A stretch of DNA of 64,000 bases from Hofstenia miamia (GCA_004352715.1 SCFE01000081.1:299289-363288), one strand, 5' to 3'. Shown: positions 42,257-54,605, numbered from the stretch's first letter. Numbers and translations: made by a program. Notes: a model not told the origin generated them from the sequence alone.

Positions 42257-42658
42257 TCGAGATGTTCGTGGTATACGTTTTTGTAAAATTTTCGGCAACG
42301 CAAATGCATTTTGCCTACCATAACAGAAACACGAAAATCCTCGCGATATACCGCAAAAATCTTTACCTATGGACAAATATAATTCCATTTATCCGCAAGT
42401 AAAAACTCTTCTTCTCTTCGGTGCATTTAAGCTTTTTTGTTTTAACAAGCCTATCAAAGGATACAAAGTTGAAATGGAATTTTCAGAAATAGTTAATATT
42501 TATATTTTTCTAGAAATAGTTAATATTGGTATTTTTATTTTAGTTTTTCTTCAAATTCATAATGTACTTTCTTTGATCTACGGTTTTACCGCATCAAACC
42601 ATGTTTTGTCACCGCGGTCTACCGCAATTACAGTTTTCCTAACCATCACACATCTCTA
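42257..42658. mobile_element. Possible hAT-like MITE with CCGCGGT motifs
   Basis: The edges show GAGATGT-type inverted ends (CGAGATGTTCG at the left, CACACATCTC at the right). Internal ACCGCGGT/TACCGC motifs resemble those of the repeat at 32918-34304. Ends are imperfect and no target duplication was established. Confidence 0.3.
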
Positions 42659-42859
42659 AATTGAAACTTACAAGATCTCGATAGTAGATAGAGCCTAACT
42701 AAGCTTCCTCAAATCTTGCTAGACAAATTTCGGGTGGCCGAAAAACGTGGCCTATTTGCAACTATAACAGTATTATAATACAAAGCAACATAAAACTAAC
42801 TATTTAGGAAAAACTCCTTTAAATTCTTATATAACAAAACGCATGAAGAAAAAAATAAC

Positions 42860-45800
42860 CTGTGCGCAATTTAATGCTGACGTTTTCGAAAGATTCATAT
42901 GGACAGCACCAATTTGAAAAACGGCTGAATTATTTTCGCAGGAGATTTCACCAATATAACCTTCATCTAAATCCACTAAAGAGGCTAGTTCTTCTTTAGC
43001 AGAGGTTGATTCTGCGTTACAATCAATCTAAATTGCAATGCATCGTAAACCAATTGAAACAAGAAGTTGGATGCTGCTATACCTTTATAGGGAAAACGGT
43101 GGGAAACTGCATGAGAAATGTAGCTCCTTCATAAGCGTCAATATTCGAGAATACATCTGAAATTGAAAGTTTTTCTAAGTCAATAAGCTCACTAGCTGTC
43201 TAAAAATAATAAAAAATAATTTAATTAACTTTAAAAATAAATTAATCTCAAGCTAGGATTTGAATTAATAATGTTTGAATTACTTCTGATAAACAATAAA
43301 AACGCGAATTATGGTTGTTTTGCGTAAATCACTTTTAAATAGATGCAGAATTGCAATACCTTAAATTAAGGAATGAATTTTGGAACAGGAGTAATTGAAG
43401 TGCAACGTGATGTATTTATCTGGTTAAAATATCTTTACCTGTTGCTTAGTAACAGCCTTCAGTGTTGCCTCAGAATGACATTTCAGATCTTTTTCAAGAC
43501 AGTCAACTTTCATATTTTTGAAGTTACATCAAAAAACATCTGCATCTCAAAATTGATATCCTTTCTTCATATAGTTTTTTAATATTTGAGTTATCAATAA
43601 ACCTGACTAATTGATCTTCAGAGATACAGAAGCAACTTGTAATAATTTTAACACAGATTTGAATGATTAACACAATCTTCAAATTGAAATATTGACTTTA
43701 TAAATTAAAGTTAAACATTCCAACTATGAGAGACGTAGCTGTTAACTAAGTGAGGCGACAAATTAAATCTGAAATTTAATCGAACAGCAATTTGAAGAAT
43801 GCAGGATATATTGTTTCACTACTTATTCAGCATTTGAATGCATTAAGAAACGATATAGGGTGGATAAAGTCGTTAATGAGTAAAAATAATTTGCTATAAG
43901 ATATATTAGACTAGCAAATTTATATAAAGCAACATTTGTAATACAGTTTTATGTTATGTATGCCAAATTTTAATATTACTGTAATACACAATGAAAGATC
44001 AATTTCTATTCATTAAAATGTACATGGTATAAGTCGAAATTATGCCCGGTTACTATGAAAACTAAACCCAATCATTTGCATATCTTCGTGCAAATTTATA
44101 AAATATTTGTATTGGCATGGGTTAACAAAACGGCCATATTTTTTCATATCACTGACTATGTGTATTTCATAATTTATAATTATGGAACTAAGTCTTAGCA
44201 AATGCGTATCTTTGTAAACACACGTGATCAACAAACTAATACATTCTATGTATCTTTTAATACATTTTACTTCCAAATACTTATTTATGGGCTAGAGCAA
44301 CATATACTATAAACAATCCGATTTGAATCAAAAAAGGTCCGATATACAGAGTGACACAGCCAAAGGTTAAGATTTAGATTAGACATCATAAGAGAACCAA
44401 TCAATATTTGTAATTATTAACGTGTGATTATAACTCACTAGTGTTTACCATTTTTTATATAATTGCGTCTGTATCATTTTAATGATTAGATCAAGTATGT
44501 CTTACAGTATTCTGCAAAAAGCAAAATGCACCATCTGCTATGGAAACAATAACAGTTATGTGCTCACACAACGTCAGTATCATGGTGAAAAATACACCTT
44601 GTCCATCAGTACCATCAATCAAGAAGTGTTACGACAATTTTCTAAACATTGGATCCATTCAGTATTGCCAATCGAAGGTTCAGCACACTGCCACATTTGG
44701 ACGGAAAAAGGAAGGAGCCCGCCAACATTTTGATCAAAATCCACATTCGTCTCTTCGCACTGCCGAACCCGTCGTGAGAGCATGAGAAGACTCCTGAAAA
44801 AATTGACGTAGCATCCCTACCAGATGTAAACAGTGCAGAAGGTCTACCCGGAATGCTGCATAGAATTCGCTAATGATAAATTGCTACGTCAGATCAACGA
44901 CCCCAGAGGCTAAAGAATCTTGTCTATTTTGATCAAAATCCACATTCGTCTCTTCGCACTGCCGAACCCGTGCTGCAAATCAGTCGTGAGAGCATGAGAA
45001 GACTCCTGAAAAAATTGACGTAGCATCCCTACCAGATGTAAACAGTGCAGAAGGTCTACCCGGAATGCTGCATAGAATTCGCTAATGATAAATTGCTACG
45101 TCAGATCAACGACCCCAGAGGCTAAAGAATCTTGTCTATTTTGATCAAAATCCACATTCGTCTCTTCGCACTGCCGAACCCGTGCTGCAAATCAGTCGTG
45201 AGAGCATGAGAAGACTCCTGAAAAAATTGACGTAGCATCCCTACCAGATGTAAACAGTGCAGAAGGTCTACCCGGAATGCTGCATAGAATTCGCTAATGA
45301 TAAATTGCTACGTCAGATCAACGACCCCAGAGGCTAAAGAATCTTGTCTATTTTGATCAAAATCCACATTCGTCTCTTCGCACTGCCGAACCCGTGCTGC
45401 AAATCAGTCGTGAGAGCATGAGAAGACTCCTGAAAAAATTGACGTAGCATCCCTACCAGATGTAAACAGTGCAGAAGGTCTACCCGGAATGCTGCATAGA
45501 ATTCGCTAATGATAAATTGCTACGTCAGATCAACGACCCCAGAGGCTAAAGAATCTTGTCTATTTTGATCAAAATCCACATTCGTCTCTTCGCACTGCCG
45601 AACCCGTGCTGCAAATCAGTCGTGAGAGCATGAGAAGACTCCTGAAAAAATTGACGTAGCATCCCTACCAGATGTAAACAGTGCAGAAGGTCTACCCGGA
45701 ATGCTGCATAGAATTCGCTAATGATAAATTGCTACGTCAGATCAACGACCCCAGAGGCTAAAGAATCTTGTCTATTTTGATCAAAATCCACATTCGTCTC

Positions 45801-48800
45801 TTCGCACTGCCGAACCCGTGCTGCAAATCAGTCGTGAGAGCATGAGAAGACTCCTGAAAAAATTGACGTAGCATCCCTACCAGATGTAAACAGTGCAGAA
45901 GGTCTACCCGGAATGCTGCATAGAATTCGCTAATGATAAATTGCTACGTCAGATCAACGACCCCAGAGGCTAAAGAATCTTGTCTATTTTGATCAAAATC
46001 CACATTCGTCTCTTCGCACTGCCGAACCCGTGCTGCAAATCAGTCGTGAGAGCATGAGAAGACTCCTGAAAAAATTGACGTAGCATCCCTACCAGATGTA
46101 AACAGTGCAGAAGGTCTACCCGGAATGCTGCATAGAATTCGCTAATGATAAATTGCTACGTCAGATCAACGACCCCAGAGGCTAAAGAATCTTGTCTATT
46201 TTGATCAAAATCCACATTCGTCTCTTCGCACTGCCGAACCCGTGCTGCAAATCAGTCGTGAGAGCATGAGAAGACTCCTGAAAAAATTGACGTAGCATCC
46301 CTACCAGATGTAAACAGTGCAGAAGGTCTACCCGGAATGCTGCATAGAATTCGCTAATGATAAATTGCTACGTCAGATCAACGACCCCAGAGGCTAAAGA
46401 ATCTTGTCTATTTTGATCAAAATCCACATTCGTCTCTTCGCACTGCCGAACCCGTGCTGCAAATCAGTCGTGAGAGCATGAGAAGACTCCTGAAAAAATT
46501 GACGTAGCATCCCTACCAGATGTAAACAGTGCAGAAGGTCTACCCGGAATGCTGCATAGAATTCGCTAATGATAAATTGCTACGTCAGATCAACGACCCC
46601 AGAGGCTAAAGAATCTTGTCTATTTTGATCAAAATCCACATTCGTCTCTTCGCACTGCCGAACCCGTGCTGCAAATCAGTCGTGAGAGCATGAGAAGACT
46701 CCTGAAAAAATTGACGTAGCATCCCTACCAGATGTAAACAGTGCAGAAGGTCTACCCGGAATGCTGCATAGAATTCGCTAATGATAAATTGCTACGTCAG
46801 ATCAACGACCCCAGAGGCTAAAGAATCTTGTCTATTCTGATGAAATCCACTTTTCGTTGGATGGAACAGTGAACAGACACAACTTCAGATATTGGTCAAA
46901 CACAAATCCCCATTGGATATGTGAGCTGCCACTGCATTTTCCTTAAACAACAGCATGGGCAGCTATTGGTATCTCAACGGGCATCATTGCAATGCCTCAG
47001 GATTCGTTTTGACCTGCTATAATGAATTCAGGTGTCGAAGAAGACATAATTTTCATGCAAACTGGGCAGCAATGTAAGAGACTGGCTGAATCTGAATCTG
47101 GAGGAATGTTGGATCGGAGGAGGTTCACCTAACATGCCGTGGTCACCACAATCTCCAGACATCACACCTCTGGGGCTACGTGAAGTCTAAAGTCTACGAA
47201 ACTAAACCCACTAACACAGCAGCAGCAAAAAGCGCATTACTGCATGTTGCCAGAACATTTCCGATGATATTATTGAAAGATTTATCAACTCTTTTCATAC
47301 TCGGATAGAAACTCTGAAGGACAGAAATGGTAGTCACATTAAAATATCAACAGTTCATGAGTAATGGTGTAACCGGAATGATTTTGTGCTTTGAATTAAA
47401 TACTAGTTGCATATGTATGTTTATGTAAAGTTTTGTTTTCTTTTATGCATAAATAAAAAATTATTGAATTCTGAAATTTTAACCTTTGGCTGTATCACCC
47501 TGTAATTTGAAAACATCTGATTTTAATGATTTGTTTCGAAATAATCGGATTTTTTCACAATCTGGCATTTAATGTCATGATGGTTTACGTTTAGATAAAT
47601 ATAGGTCATTATAAGAATAATAGCAATAATGTGCATTAAATTGCTATAAAAATAATAAATAGCAAAATAACTAGGCAATTTCAAATAGTGATGGACTGGG
47701 ATGATCTGCAAATAAAACTAGCATTGAGAGTCTTCAAAAAACACAAAGATGACGTCGCTCGAGATACGAAACGATTTTCTTGCATTCTTAGTCTTGCGAT
47801 AGATAAAAGGGAAATAGCTGAAGTAAGGACTGTGCAAATAACGAGTTGGTTGCAGTTGGTGTCCGATATCTTTACACCGGTAAAGGAAAGTGACGGTTGT
47901 CAGATTCATAGCAATAGAAAGACTTAAAGCTGATGAAGTTGACGCACTGAATGTGTTTCAAGATGACTGACAAATGTGTTAGATTTGCATTGAACACTAC
48001 AGACGTAATGTCAGGGTCTTCTGGCGGAGTGCAAGGTCGTTTAAAATTGATTATTCCCAGAGTACGCATATGGTCATTCCCATAGGTTCTACTATCCTTA
48101 TCTCAAGTAAATAATGACGTGCGTCAGGTTTCGATCATATCTCCACGCTAGTCTCTTTTATAACCAACTCACTTCCTCCATGCAAAGTATTTGAAGGAGT
48201 ATATTTACAATTCAGAACAGATAAAAGACTATTAGATTTGCACAAACCGTGTGCCGTTCACTGGATTTCTCGTGTTCAAACATGTTGTTGGTTTCTACGT
48301 CTTTACCCTTCAATACGTGAAACGCAAATTGGTTTGTTGGAAATTCGTGATGTTGAAGCAAGGGCTGCATCATTTGGTTATTTGACATAATTTTTAAATG
48401 ATTATTTTACAGCTGGTAATTTTCAATGGCATACTTAATCAAGCAAGTTGTCACATCTTTACAAAATAGTGGATTGAAGAAACACTTCACACTTTGAGAA
48501 GTGACAAGAAATTTAAGTAAATCCTTTCACGGGTGGTCGATATGCGATCTAATTACGATATTTGAGCCACCAGCGTCAAGGAAACCTCTCATTGGAGATA
48601 ATTTCGATGAGAGAGTCAAGGAGCTATACTATGAAGTTATAGTTAATTACAATCCACCCATTGACCATTTCTAGCATGAATGCGTCTTAAATACCGCTGT
48701 TGAACTTACTGCATATTTCGGTTGCAATTGTTCATTAAGTGAGCTTAGCGTTTTGAGGTTCTAATTGAAAAGATACTTCAATCGCCCAACCATATTTTCA

Positions 48801-50423
48801 TCCTGAACAACAGTTGTTCTTCTTTTTCAAAAAGAACCCACATAGGAGTTGGCCCAACTACACAACTATTAAATTAAGAATAAATGTTTTGCATAAAAAT
48901 ATAAAGTCAAACCACACATACATAATATATACAAAATATTTACAAAAAAAGCTGAACAATTTAGTACACTTGAAAATAATACACATTTACTTATATTATT
49001 TGCTCTAGGAAACGATTCTACCCCTCTAGATTTTTTTATTCTCTGCGCTATTGTTTTAAATTGTAAGATAAAGATTTAAGGGAATGGATCCAAAGAGGAT
49101 AATATAAAATTGTGTGAACTAAAGCGTTAACTAGGGGCAAACTAGACGCTTGTTTCTTCACAAATACAATTATTCAAAAAGCTATGGAAATTGTTAGTGA
49201 GGTATTTCAATCAGTTTTGTAGCGAGAAGGCAACGAGTGCTTAATTCCCCTTAACTAAGGGATTAATTCATGCAATTGTTTTTAGCCCATGTCATGGGGC
49301 ATTTTATTGAAGCATATTTTAATCTGTGAAGATATATTTTTGTGGTGAGAAACATCTATTATGTTACTTATTATAATCATGCATTACAGAAAAATCGTAG
49401 CCATTTTTTTTTGGTAATTTACTCCCTAACACCACATTACATTTTCGAATTATCGTATGATTATGAATATTTGAATTTGAACCAAATTTAAAATAAAAGA
49501 AAACTTACAGATTTACTTTTTGCAGTAAGGTGTTTTTCGATAGGATAACTAAGAGGTTGCAGCTTTTCGTCATTTTTTAAATCAGCTAAAAACTAATCTA
49601 AATACAAGTGGAATGCTTTAATTACACATACTGGTTCATTCAGATTTTCCATCATGGAAGCAACGTTTGGATTAGGCTGTCTAGAATTAAATGGAAACTA
49701 GATCAGAACGGCTAATGAAAACTTACATTTTTGTAGCTGGACTTGGAGTTGATGATGTAAATGTCTCCTCACGAATCGCTAAATTTTTTATGAAAATTTC
49801 ATTCATGAATAAAAATACCTGAAGCCATCATTTGTTTTCCGACACCTTCTGAGAATATTCCAGTAGATTGTATGTACTCTTTTTTGAATGAAACAAAAGG
49901 CTTTTTGGATTGACTAACTTTAGCTTTGGGATTTTCTTTTTTAGCGGGTTTGGGCGAAGTGCTACACAGAAGGACAATAGAATGAAAATAAGTTGGAAGT
50001 CTTACCTTTGTTTTTTACGTTCAACATTTAAATTGGGAACGAAAACACGCTAAAAATGCAGTGTTACGTAAAAATTGTAAGATATCTGAATTTGAAATTA
50101 TATACAGTAGAACCAACGTATCACGATTAAAAACCGATTATAATTGCATTCAAAATACGCATTTATCTAACTCGGGACGTATTACTGTAAGTTTTCCTAA
50201 TAATTTCTTTATCGCTTACATTCCACGTGCACATACGATTATGTGCAATAAAGGCCTTCTAAAGGCCTTGGTGCAGTCCATCACATAAGAAATGCTATCA
50301 CGTGCAATTTTTTATATTAGAAAATGACCCTCGTTATTCTAGATAAAACCCATACTGTACAAAATTTCCATATAATAGTATATGATAAGTAATTAAAAGA
50401 CTGACCTTCGATTTAGGTGGCAT
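42860..50423 (-). CDS. POLR3D: RNA polymerase III subunit RPC4 (POLR3D), last exon not found
   Basis: Eight exons join in phase: 50423-50406 (ATG), 50049-50006, 49961-49819, 49778-49727, 49680-49632, 49592-49509, 43199-43083 and 43027-42860. They encode 225 residues (human RPC4 has 398). Family landmarks in order are 'RVFVPNLNVERKKQ' (human TFTPNIISRKI), a Lys-rich stretch, 'YIQSTGIFSEGVGKQMM' (human VIQSHSIFEQGPAEMM), 'FLADLKND', 'FLMQFPTVFP' and 'LASLVDLDEGYIGEI', the start of the C-terminal RPC4 domain that pairs with RPC5 (POLR3E). The last 40-50 residues are missing, so a final exon should lie below 42860 or be lost. Introns 2-5 are 44, 40, 46 and 39 nt. The 6.3-kb intron 6 carries transposons. 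The ATG is 4 nt after TTTTAG. Confidence 0.92.
44347..47502 (+). mobile_element. Mariner-superfamily transposon swollen by an internal tandem array
   Basis: The inverted ends read CAGAGTGACACAGCCAAAGG and CAGGGTGATACAGCCAAAGG, flanked by TA at 44345-44346 and 47503-47504. The interior holds a broken transposase. It has the start near 44482, a 'SRESMRRLLKKL' HTH-like segment inside the array and the 3' part 'PWSPQSPDITPL', 'WGYVKSKVYE' and 'ISDDIIERF' at about 47130-47340. These match the mariner-type transposases, often with a DUF4817 HTH, that are common in arthropods. Several frameshifts and stops make it non-autonomous. It lies in POLR3D intron 6. Confidence 0.82.
44732..46838. repeat. Ten-copy tandem array of a 212-bp unit
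   Basis: Units start with GATCAAAATCCACATTCG at 44732, 44931, 45143, 45355, 45567, 45779, 45991, 46203, 46415 and 46627. The first is 199 bp because it lacks GCTGCAAATCAGT. The other nine are 212 bp and look identical. The unit derives from the transposase gene itself, and 212 is not a multiple of three, so the array breaks the frame. The identity of the copies points to recent expansion. Confidence 0.95.
47688..48420 (+). pseudogene. Decayed hAT-like transposase fragment (tentative)
   Basis: The frame 47688-47927 contains 'FSCILSLAIDKREIAEVRTVQITSW', which resembles the 'FSLALDESTD..D.AQL.IF.RG' block of hAT/ZBED-type transposases that carries the first catalytic Asp. Downstream frames to about 48420 are broken and only vaguely similar. 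It is located in POLR3D intron 6. Confidence 0.35.
48421..49508. other. POLR3D intron 6, 5' part
   Basis: No exon or repeat recognised on either strand. Confidence 0.5.
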
Positions 50424-50736
50424 TGCACTAAAACAAAGATGTGTCGTTACAACAAGCGAATGACAATATGAACAATCTACTGTATTACTTTTACAATAAC
50501 AATAAGTAATGAAAAAAACTTAATGAATGTTACTACAAAAATAGTTACATAAATATTATTCTTAATTCGAATATAGAGGGGCAAAGCGAGTATTATCGAA
50601 CAATTATATATATATATATATATATATAAATTACGTGAATAGAAAGCATAACTCTTTACATTAAAATTGAAAGACACGGTTTTCTAAAACTTTTTAATTA
50701 ATAAAAAGCGAACAATAGAATATATCAAAACACATT
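50424..50736 (-). promoter_or_regulatory. Short SF3B4-POLR3D intergenic region with acceptor-like CTTTGTTTTAG
   Basis: The 313 bp separate the SF3B4 stop from the POLR3D ATG, with both genes on the same strand. They contain a (TA)n tract (50605-50628) and, 4 nt before the ATG, CTTTGTTTTAG, which has the form of a 3' splice site. This could be the end of a 5' UTR intron or a spliced-leader acceptor. No separate core promoter was recognised. Confidence 0.4.
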
Positions 50737-53700
50737 TTACTGCGGTGGTGGAGGATTTGGGAAACGCGGGGGCATTGGAGGTGGTTGCTGACCTGGTGGT
50801 AACACCATGCCTGGAGGAGGAGGTGGAAAACCAGGACGAGGAGGAGGAGGTGCCATTGGCGGTGGAGGACCACGCAATGCCCCAGGCTGGGGTGGTGGTA
50901 ATGGAGGAGGAACTAATGGAGGCGGTACAGGTGGAGGAACACCACCTACTGGCGGCGGCGGAGGCATCATGAATGGCCGGGGTGGAGGAGGTCTCATGAA
51001 TTGCGGCGGTGGCGGTCCGCTTGGCATCATGGGTGGCTGTCCTCCGGGCATTGGTCGAGGAGGTGGCGGGGCACCTGGCATCGGACTTACTGAAGGCATC
51101 GGAGGAGGTGGAATCGAATTTACTGCTGGCATCATTGGAGGTTGTGGAGATGGAGCAGGAAACATTGGAGGTGGAACCATTACAGGGCCTGAGGAACCAT
51201 TGCTTGGGGTGGGAAAACACCATAAACGGCTGCAACAGGAGGAGCATCAGCAAAAAGTTGATGAGGACGATCGGTTTGTGACATTGGATTTTGAGCAGCT
51301 AGTAAACGTTCAGCAGCTGATCCATGTCGTTCATTTTTCGAATCCTTTTTAAATGCATATGAAATGGATATTGGACGATTGCAAAGATATTGCCCATTCA
51401 TTGCTTCAATCGCAGCATCAGATGCTTCAAAACTTGCAAAATTTATAAAAGCGAATCCCTAAAGTAAAAATGAAAATAAGAATTTTAATAGACACACTGC
51501 ATACATGTATATAGACAGGCAACATCCCAGAAAAAATTGAGGATGCAACATACAAAGTAGAAAAATTGATGATCAATATCATTAAAAGACCTATTTCTAA
51601 ATACTCACTTTAGAATTACCAGTAGTAGGGTCACGCATGATTTTAGGAGTCTGAAGAATGACACCAAAAGCAGAGAACGTGTCATATAGCAATTTTTCAT
51701 CGATTTCCAAATCCAAATTTCCAATGAAAATATTTGCTCCGACGTCAAGATTTTTTTGATGAGACGACGCTTTGTTCACGCGTACTGGTCGTCCGAATAA
51801 TTTTATCATATTCATTACCTAAAATTACAATTAATATAAAAATCTCAAATACCCATTATCAATTAGAAAAATTGTCAACATAAACGATGCTATCTTAAAC
51901 AAATATCTGCGTCAGGGAAATATATTTGTTCAATTTGAGAGGAAATGGCCTTCGGTATAGTGATTATATAATATAAAAATGTCTTTGAATTTGTTATTTC
52001 AGTCTTAATCTCCTGCATACCAAATTAAACTTAAACAACATGTTGTTCACTTCAGTTCTTGTCACACACATTTGCATTATCACGGCCACGGTCATCCAAT
52101 AGTTTAAACGTAATAATTGGTAGGTTACAAATAACAGTAACAAAGTACTAGAACAGACAACTCTTTCCATTCATTTAAAGCATCTCTTTTCCTATATTTG
52201 CTCCTCCAAGCGTTTTCCGCCTTGCTGGAAAACATCTTGGATCTCTCCACTGCTAAAATCCAATCAGCTTCCCTCCTCTCAAGTCACTTCTTATCGTCAC
52301 TTCTTATCGTCATATAGCTATTCTTTCTCAGCTGTCAATCATCGTTGAGCGCCTTGTCTGTTTTCCCTAAAGTTCGTCACCTCATCTCCTCTTCTCAGCA
52401 TGGTAAACTCACTCTGATCGAAAATTGCTATCTTCACTCCGATCGTAATGATTTTGGTTGCATTATATTTCTTGACATTTCTAAAGCTTGTAATTGGCTC
52501 CCTCATTCTATTCTTCTTCACAAGTTACGTTTATTTGGCTTTGATGCTGATTTCATGGATTTTTTCAGTCTTATCCAGCCAATCGCCGTGAATGTGTCAA
52601 GATGAATTCATTTATCTCTTCCCCTGCTCTTGTAGCTAATGGCGGCACTAAAAGTTGTGTTTGCTGATATTTTCTTCCTTGTTGCCATTAATGACCTCCC
52701 ACAATCTGTTCTCAACTGGTCTTGTTTACTGTATGGCGATGACACTGTAATTTTTTACTTTGGCAGTTCGTGTGCCTCCAATATTTCATCTGATCTTGAG
52801 CTGTTGTCTATTTAATATTGTTAAATATCCTGATTTTAGTCCTAACAAGATATGTGACATCTCCTTTTCAGTGACTCCCCAACGTATCTGCTTCTCCCAG
52901 TGAAATATTCTCCTCATCAAACTAATCTTGCAGTTCAAATTGCTGCCTACTTAAATTGAACTGCACATGGGTGATTGCGTCGGCGTAAAGCTAATTCCGC
53001 CATCATTGCTTTTTTCAGTAATGTTCCCTTCAATACCTCATCTGCTGTGAAACTCTCTTTGTTCAAGCCCATTCCTTGTACTATTCTTCTCTTTGTTTTT
53101 CGCTGTTTGTGACCGTCTAGTGCTTTGTTCCACACTATGAAAAGGTTCCAAAAAACGTGTTTTCAAATGTATTTCTCCCTTACCATACAAAGATGTCCCG
53201 CTCAAAATCTCCGCTCTCTCCCTGTCACTTGACTTTCATGTCTGTGATCTCCTCCAGTTCAATCGTTTAGTGACTCGCAATCTGGACCTTGATCCATTTG
53301 AGTTTATAACTTTCTCGAATTCCCACTACTCGCTCTGATGGTATTGCCACATTCTCTGCACGTCGTCTCAAGAAACATCTCACCCTTCACTCGTTTTTTA
53401 ATCGTGCTTGTGTATCTGCAAATTTCCTCCTGATTCTCAAATCTTCATGCAATTGACTCACCCTCACCCTTCAATGAATCTCTGCTGTATTTCCTCTTCG
53501 GTGATCCGTTCTCTCGCTTCGCTTACCCATCCATCCGCTCTTATTTAATCTTCCGCGACTGTCCTCGTTGCCGAAAAACTTGATTTTTATTCATTTGTAT
53601 TAGGTATTTTATGTTTATGCTTATTTATATTGACTATTCTAATGTCTAATCACAATCTTTTGGTATTACCATATACATAAAGCAAAACGCTCTAGGAAAG

Positions 53701-54492
53701 AGATGAAAGTGGGGCAGATTTTTGTGAACTGCCCTGCCCCACCCCACAGACTTAGCCCTGCCCCATATTGCCCAAACTTTATGTTCTACAACCTCAAATG
53801 GCCACTCTCAAAAAAAATCTTGCGAAATCTTATTGCCTCAAATTTGTTTGATGACAATTTTCATAGCACTGCACCACACTATCACTGCCAAATATTTTTA
53901 ATCATTACTGCCTAGAAGATATTTTTGCCCCATGGGTACCCACTTTAGAAAAATCGTGCCCCATACCCGCCTACTTGCCCCGCACCACTTCCATCTCTGC
54001 TCTAGGATTGTTACTAATGTGTACAGAGAGCGAAATATAAATAGTGGGAAATAATTTTAAAATCATAAACTTTGTATTTGGCACCGCAATCATTTTTATT
54101 ATTTTGTCCTGACAATGAGTGGAGACTCGCGAAACATGTCTACATAAAATATTTCGTTCTCTTGCAATGTATATATATATATATACATATATATATATAA
54201 TACAATCGAACACCTTCCAAATAAAAAACCAAAACAGGGAAACAAAGAATGGAATCTTAAGTACACGTTATATATGTACCTTAATAGCATAATCTGCATC
54301 TTCTTCAGCCATAAATTCGACGAATCCATATCCTTGATGTAATGAAGTGATGCGATCCTTTGGCATGTGGACATTAACGACGGGTCCAGCTTGAAGAAAC
54401 AGTTCCCATAACAAAGCTTCATTAACTTTTTCATCCAAATTACCAACGTAAGTAGTAGCGTCTTGATTACGTTCTGCAATAGGCGCAGACAT
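50737..54492 (-). CDS. SF3B4: Splicing factor 3B subunit 4 (SF3b49)
   Basis: Exons 54492-54280, 51818-51609 and 51458-50737 encode a protein of about 370 residues (human 424). RRM1 begins '[14 protein letters not shown]' and RRM2 '[20 protein letters not shown]', both with RNP2 and RNP1 ('GYGFVEF', 'GFAFINF'). The '[15 protein letters not shown]' linker is almost identical to human, and a Pro/Met/Gly-rich tail of about 140 residues follows. SF3B4 is part of the U2 snRNP SF3b complex, contacting pre-mRNA upstream of the branch point and SF3B2. The reading frame changes between the linker and the tail. The frame closes at TAA 51182-51180, and the tail reads in the -1 frame. Removing a 32-nt GT-AG stretch (51220-51189) restores one frame. 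KPTN lies 113 bp upstream. Intron 1 contains a LINE and a MITE. Confidence 0.95.
52320..53580 (+). pseudogene. Non-LTR (LINE) reverse transcriptase relic
   Basis: Plus-strand frames show '[20 protein letters not shown]' (RT block with the first catalytic Asp, FlDlsKAFD.v.h..Ll.KL), then 'INDLPQSV' and 'LYGDDTVIF' (catalytic YADD-type box with Gly) near 52725-52750, and a C-terminal '[15 protein letters not shown]' segment at about 53360-53400. Many stops interrupt it. It lies antisense inside SF3B4 intron 1. Confidence 0.8.
53697..53998. mobile_element. hAT-like MITE nested in the SF3B4 intron
   Basis: The ends AGAGATGAAAGTGGGGC and (inverted) AGAGATGGAAGTGGTGC are similar. The 8-mer GCTCTAGG flanks both sides (53689-53696 and 53999-54006). 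Its interior is rich in GCCCC motifs and has no transposase. Confidence 0.75.
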
Positions 54493-54605
54493 CTGAAAAG
54501 GAATTCAAATTTAGAAAATAATTTCTGAAAAAGTTTAAAACTTGGTATATACATATTCGTTTCAATAAGAAATATTACAAAATTTCAAAAAACAATTATT
54601 CACAA
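54493..54605 (-). promoter_or_regulatory. 113-bp KPTN-SF3B4 intergenic region ending in TTTTCAG|ATG
   Basis: The whole spacer between the KPTN stop and the SF3B4 ATG is 113 bp. It ends CCTTTTCAG immediately before ATG, and a second acceptor-like CTTTTTCAG lies about 33 nt upstream. There is no AATAAA in the spacer on the minus strand. This fits an internal operon junction processed by trans-splicing, or a transcript with an unusual leader. Confidence 0.45.

Noticed and set aside
44732-46838. CRISPR array
   Set aside because: The units are 212 bp with no variable spacers and derive from transposase sequence in a eukaryotic genome.
50745-51352. Long Gly-rich plus-strand frames (50807-51352 and others)
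   Set aside because: They are antisense shadows of the Pro-rich SF3B4 tail. Poly-Pro codons read as Gly on the other strand.
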